From positions 1 to 8,930 of the forward strand of contig JALNVF010000127.1 of assembly GCA_023231445.1 (NCBI GenBank): a stretch of DNA of 8,930 nucleotides, read 5' to 3'. Of the stretch, positions 7,076 to 8,930 are shown piece after piece. The position numbers and the translations under genes are program-made. How positions within the stretch are numbered: position 1 is the stretch's first letter; every line of letters begins with the position of its first letter. This DNA is from Treponema sp. (GTDB taxonomy: Bacteria; Spirochaetota; Spirochaetia; Treponematales; Treponemataceae). The notes beneath the pieces were generated by a model, which was not told the DNA's origin, ran no database searches, and saw nothing but the letters and a program-made list of their open reading frames with translations.

Positions 7076-8388
7076 TTATGAGAATGTTCCTGTAATTCTG
7101 ATGAACATGCAGGTGCGGTTTTTACTGTATAGTATGCAAGCGAACCACCCAGTCCTCTGATCCGTTTTCCGCCGTTTCCGGTATAACCTGTCATAATCCT
7201 TTTGATCCGCTTATATGCAATATCAGCAATAGTATGGAATTCCGAGCCCGTTGTCTTTTCCGGCGACTGTATCAAAATACATTTACGTGTACCTTTATCG
7301 CGCTCATTCATATGAAGAACAGCTTCCATTGTTGTACCGCTTCCGGCAAAAAAATCAAGAATAACCGCATCATCACTCATTTGTGTCATTTTAAGCAGAT
7401 GCTCAACGAGATTTACTGGTTTAGGATTGATGAAAACGTTTTTTTCACCCAGAATACCGTCAAGATGATGCTGTGCTTCACGAGTTGAGTCTGCACTGTT
7501 GATAATATTCCGAGGAATTATACGACTCATTTCCCCATTGAATATTTTTTTCCGGGGAACGCCGTCGTATGCAGGTTCCTTGCCCCAGTAGATACGATTT
7601 TCTTCAATAAGCTTGTCCATTTCTTTTCGGGAGCACAGCCACTGACGGGACCATTTTCTGCCTGACGGAGAAACGATAGTAAAATAATTTTGATGTCTGC
7701 TATTGGATCGTTTTTCCGTAAATGAGATGCTGCCTGAAAACCATGGTCCGCGTTCATCTCTGTCTATATTTGAAACCGCCCAGTCCGTTTTTTCTTCAAC
7801 GGCAAATTCCGCAAGCTGTTTTTTATCTTTGGCATAACATATTGTATGCTGCTCCATTGTGCGGGACCATTTATCCTTTTTACCCTTGCCGTGGAGATAC
7901 ATGAAATCATTTACATAATTATTTTCACCGAATATTTCATCGCACAGGAGCCTGAGACGGCAGTATTCTTCATCGCTTATTGAAATAAAAATACAACCGT
8001 TTTCTGCAAGCAGTTTCTGTGCAAGAATCAGCCGCCGCTGCATGAAAGAAAGCCAGATACTGTGCCGTACCGGATCGTTTTTTTCTGCATGCGTTCCGTC
8101 CGGCAGATGTCTGAGGAACCGTCTGTCTTCATAGGTAAATGTACTGTTCCCCGTATTATATGGCGGATCGGTATAAATCAAATTGATCCTGCCGCTCCAT
8201 TCAGGCAGCAGACATTTCATTGCCGGATAATTGTCACTTTCGATGAAAATATGTCCGGTTTTTCCGTCGTTAAGGGAATATGATTTTGAAGTATTTTCAC
8301 TTAATGTATATCCTGAATCTGCCTGATCAGCTGTTTCAGGAATATCAAGCCACGTCAGGCCGTACTGAGACGTTCTGCTGATCATCAT
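7069..8388 (-). CDS. Solitary adenine-specific DNA methyltransferase, type III Mod-like (beta class)
   Basis: This 439-residue N6-adenine methyltransferase has DPPYNTGN (catalytic motif IV, DPPY at 74-77) before the SAM-binding FAGSGT (motif I, 347-352). That order defines the beta class used by type III Mod and related type II enzymes. WLSFMQRRLILAQKLL, IFISISDEE and FINPKPVNLVEHLLKM are the usual conserved blocks. Residues about 165-315 are probably the target-recognition region that fixes the methylated site. The protein ends soon after RGLGGSLAYYTVKTAP, where many Mod proteins continue with a further domain, so it may be C-terminally shortened. No Res helicase or restriction endonuclease gene is visible. 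The start at 8388 is bounded by an in-frame stop at 8395-8397 and has no Shine-Dalgarno; translation is probably leaderless. Its end overlaps the convergent peptidase gene by 7 bp. Confidence 0.9.
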   Translation of the reverse strand: MMISRTSQYGLTWLDIPETADQADSGYTLSENTSKSYSLNDGKTGHIFIESDNYPAMKCLLPEWSGRINLIYTDPPYNTGNSTFTYEDRRFLRHLPDGTHAEKNDPVRHSIWLSFMQRRLILAQKLLAENGCIFISISDEEYCRLRLLCDEIFGENNYVNDFMYLHGKGKKDKWSRTMEQHTICYAKDKKQLAEFAVEEKTDWAVSNIDRDERGPWFSGSISFTEKRSNSRHQNYFTIVSPSGRKWSRQWLCSRKEMDKLIEENRIYWGKEPAYDGVPRKKIFNGEMSRIIPRNIINSADSTREAQHHLDGILGEKNVFINPKPVNLVEHLLKMTQMSDDAVILDFFAGSGTTMEAVLHMNERDKGTRKCILIQSPEKTTGSEFHTIADIAYKRIKRIMTGYTGNGGKRIRGLGGSLAYYTVKTAPACSSELQEHSHNQ

Positions 8389-8396
8389 AGTGTTTC

Positions 8397-8425
8397 ATGC
8401 TAACTGATATGTTTTTTTTTGTCAA
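8397..8425 (-). promoter_or_regulatory. Methyltransferase promoter with an A-run in the spacer
   Basis: On the minus strand a perfect -35 TTGACA (8425-8420) is followed by a 17-bp spacer and -10 TAGCAT (8402-8397, 4 of 6 matches). Transcription would start near 8390, two or so bases before the ATG at 8388, which fits the lack of a ribosome binding site. The + strand run of nine T (8412-8420) places eight A residues inside the spacer next to the A of the -35. Slippage there would change spacer length and hence promoter strength. Confidence 0.6.
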
Positions 8426-8514
8426 ATATATGATTTTTTCTTTTATGCTGAAATTAAAAAAGATGAACAGAAACATTGTACAGACAAATGAAACGAAAAT
8501 GTATCTGTTTTTAT

Positions 8515-8556
8515 AGCCAACAGAGGGACTTGAACCTTCCACCTCCGCATTACGAA
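8515..8556 (-). pseudogene. 3' fragment of a tRNA-Thr(CGU) gene, possible attachment-site scar
   Basis: Read on the minus strand, these 42 nt align base by base with the 3' half of a threonine tRNA. They hold the anticodon loop TTCGTAA (anticodon CGT, 8554-8552), 3' anticodon stem TGCGG, variable loop AGGTG, T stem GAAGG, T loop TTCAAGT, T stem CCCTC (one A-C mismatch), acceptor strand TGTTGGC and discriminator T. No CCA is encoded. The preceding bases (GTTCT, 8561-8557) do not pair with TGCGG, and no D arm or 5' acceptor strand (GCCAACA) is found upstream. The gene is therefore broken at the anticodon loop. This is the usual remnant left where an element recombined into the tRNA gene; simple deletion of the 5' half is the alternative. 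Confidence 0.75.
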
Positions 8557-8763
8557 AGAACCGGTTTGTTCAATATCCGCTATTGATTCATAAATATCAC
8601 AAAAATTTACTAAAATCTATAATACTATAATACTGTATAATATGAATTTTGTCAAATAATTAGTATTTGTTATTAGAAATTTATAGTAATTTTTGGGTAA
8701 ATGTCAGGGTAAACATTTATGGTGTAAAAAAGTCCAAAGTTTTTCTCGTCTTCGTATTACTTC
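8557..8763. other. AT-rich non-coding stretch beside the tRNA fragment
   Basis: I see no gene here. The stretch from about 8590 to 8720 is strongly AT-rich and contains CTATAATA twice in tandem (8617-8632) followed by CTGTATAATA. This gives three TATAAT hexamers at 8618, 8626 and 8636 in the + direction without good -35 partners. The 12-mer TTTTGTCAAATA at 8647-8658 also occurs at 8417-8428 over the methyltransferase -35. If the tRNA fragment is an attachment scar, this stretch would be the first sequence inside the element. Confidence 0.5.
8698..8719. repeat. 7-bp inverted repeat in the AT-rich stretch
   Basis: TAAATGT (8698-8704) and ACATTTA (8713-8719) are perfect inverted repeats around an 8-nt loop. 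A GGGTAAA direct repeat overlaps them (8695-8701 and 8707-8713). It could be a protein-binding site or hairpin, but chance in AT-rich DNA is possible. Confidence 0.35.
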
Positions 8764-8930
8764 ACCGGCTTCCCGAGCTCGCTTCAGGCTCGCAAGTTCC
8801 ATACGCCGTACTCTGCCGCTACCGCAGAGCGCCGCGATGTGCCTGCCTCCAAACTTGTCAGTACAGGCGCGTGCAGTTCCGCGCGCCTCATTCACCCGGC
8901 TTCTGACGGGCGCTGTTGCGCCCCTGCATA
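8764..8930. repeat. GC-rich hairpin-dense block running off the right edge
   Basis: Base composition changes sharply here to GC-rich DNA. Four short stems are perfect: CGAGC/GCTCG (8774-8778, 8788-8792), CTCTGC/GCAGAG (8811-8816, 8824-8829), AGGCGCG/CGCGCCT (8865-8871, 8882-8888) and GGGCGC/GCGCCC with loop TGTT (8908-8913, 8918-8923). A minus-strand frame is open from the window edge to 8704 and encodes an Arg/Ala-rich peptide, but it has no recognisable domain and its composition follows the GC bias, so I do not call it a gene. It may be one copy of a dispersed palindromic repeat, a recombination-site region or a structured RNA. Classical integron attC core motifs are not seen. Confidence 0.5.

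Noticed and set aside
8480..8512. Intrinsic terminator ending in TTTTT before the tRNA fragment
   Set aside because: Only five terminal pairs (ACAGA/TCTGT) form and the inner stem is badly mismatched, so it is too weak to call.
8345..8542. 65-residue minus-strand frame spanning the methyltransferase promoter
   Set aside because: It overlaps the methyltransferase start in another frame and includes the tRNA fragment. Its Phe/Lys/Ile-rich product reflects AT-rich non-coding DNA.
8618..8641. Triple TATAAT as a strong + strand promoter
   Set aside because: No -35 lies at 16-18 bp from any copy and no + strand gene follows within the window.
8764..8930. Integron attC recombination site
   Set aside because: Hairpin density suggested it, but no RYYYAAC/GTTRRRY core pair with the right arrangement was found on either strand.

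Overview
This 8.9 kb window is a compact bacterial chromosome segment of roughly balanced base composition. My best guess is a Treponema-like spirochaete. That rests on overall resemblance of the proteins, the GH3 lipoprotein signal, and a tRNA remnant without encoded CCA. The taxonomic call is low to moderate confidence because no diagnostic marker gene is present. I found no CRISPR array, transposase, integrase or toxin-antitoxin pair.

Layout. At the left edge lies the C-terminal tail of an unidentified + strand gene. It converges on a minus-strand pair: a hypoxanthine/uracil-type DNA glycosylase (1217-1741) followed, with an ATGA start/stop overlap, by a membrane protein with a YkvA/DUF1232 domain (126-1220). 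A 69-bp divergent region with two facing extended -10 elements separates this pair from a + strand run. That run holds an exported DUF4097 protein built of 19-residue 'SSG' repeats (1811-2728), a lipoprotein-type GH3 glucan exohydrolase (2792-4603), O-acetylhomoserine sulfhydrylase (4813-6090, own sigma70-like promoter) and an exported M15-type peptidase (6110-7075). A minus-strand adenine-specific DNA methyltransferase of type III Mod style (7069-8388) converges on the peptidase gene and overlaps its end by 7 bp.

The last 540 bases hold no convincing gene but are the most unusual part. (a) The methyltransferase appears to be transcribed from a TTGACA-17-TAGCAT promoter whose spacer contains a run of A, and translation looks leaderless. 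(b) A 42-nt fragment matches the 3' half of tRNA-Thr(CGU) and breaks exactly at the anticodon loop, as expected for one end of an element integrated by a tyrosine recombinase. (c) A very AT-rich stretch follows. (d) A GC-rich block packed with short hairpins runs off the right edge. Together these suggest that the window's right end is the boundary of an integrated element or genomic island extending beyond position 8930.

The rest is ordinary housekeeping and envelope functions: DNA base-damage repair, extracytoplasmic glucan hydrolysis, methionine/homocysteine synthesis and peptidoglycan turnover. No complete, clearly novel multi-gene system is visible. The best candidates for a second look are the solitary, possibly phase-variable and possibly C-terminally shortened Mod-type methyltransferase and the tRNA scar beside it.
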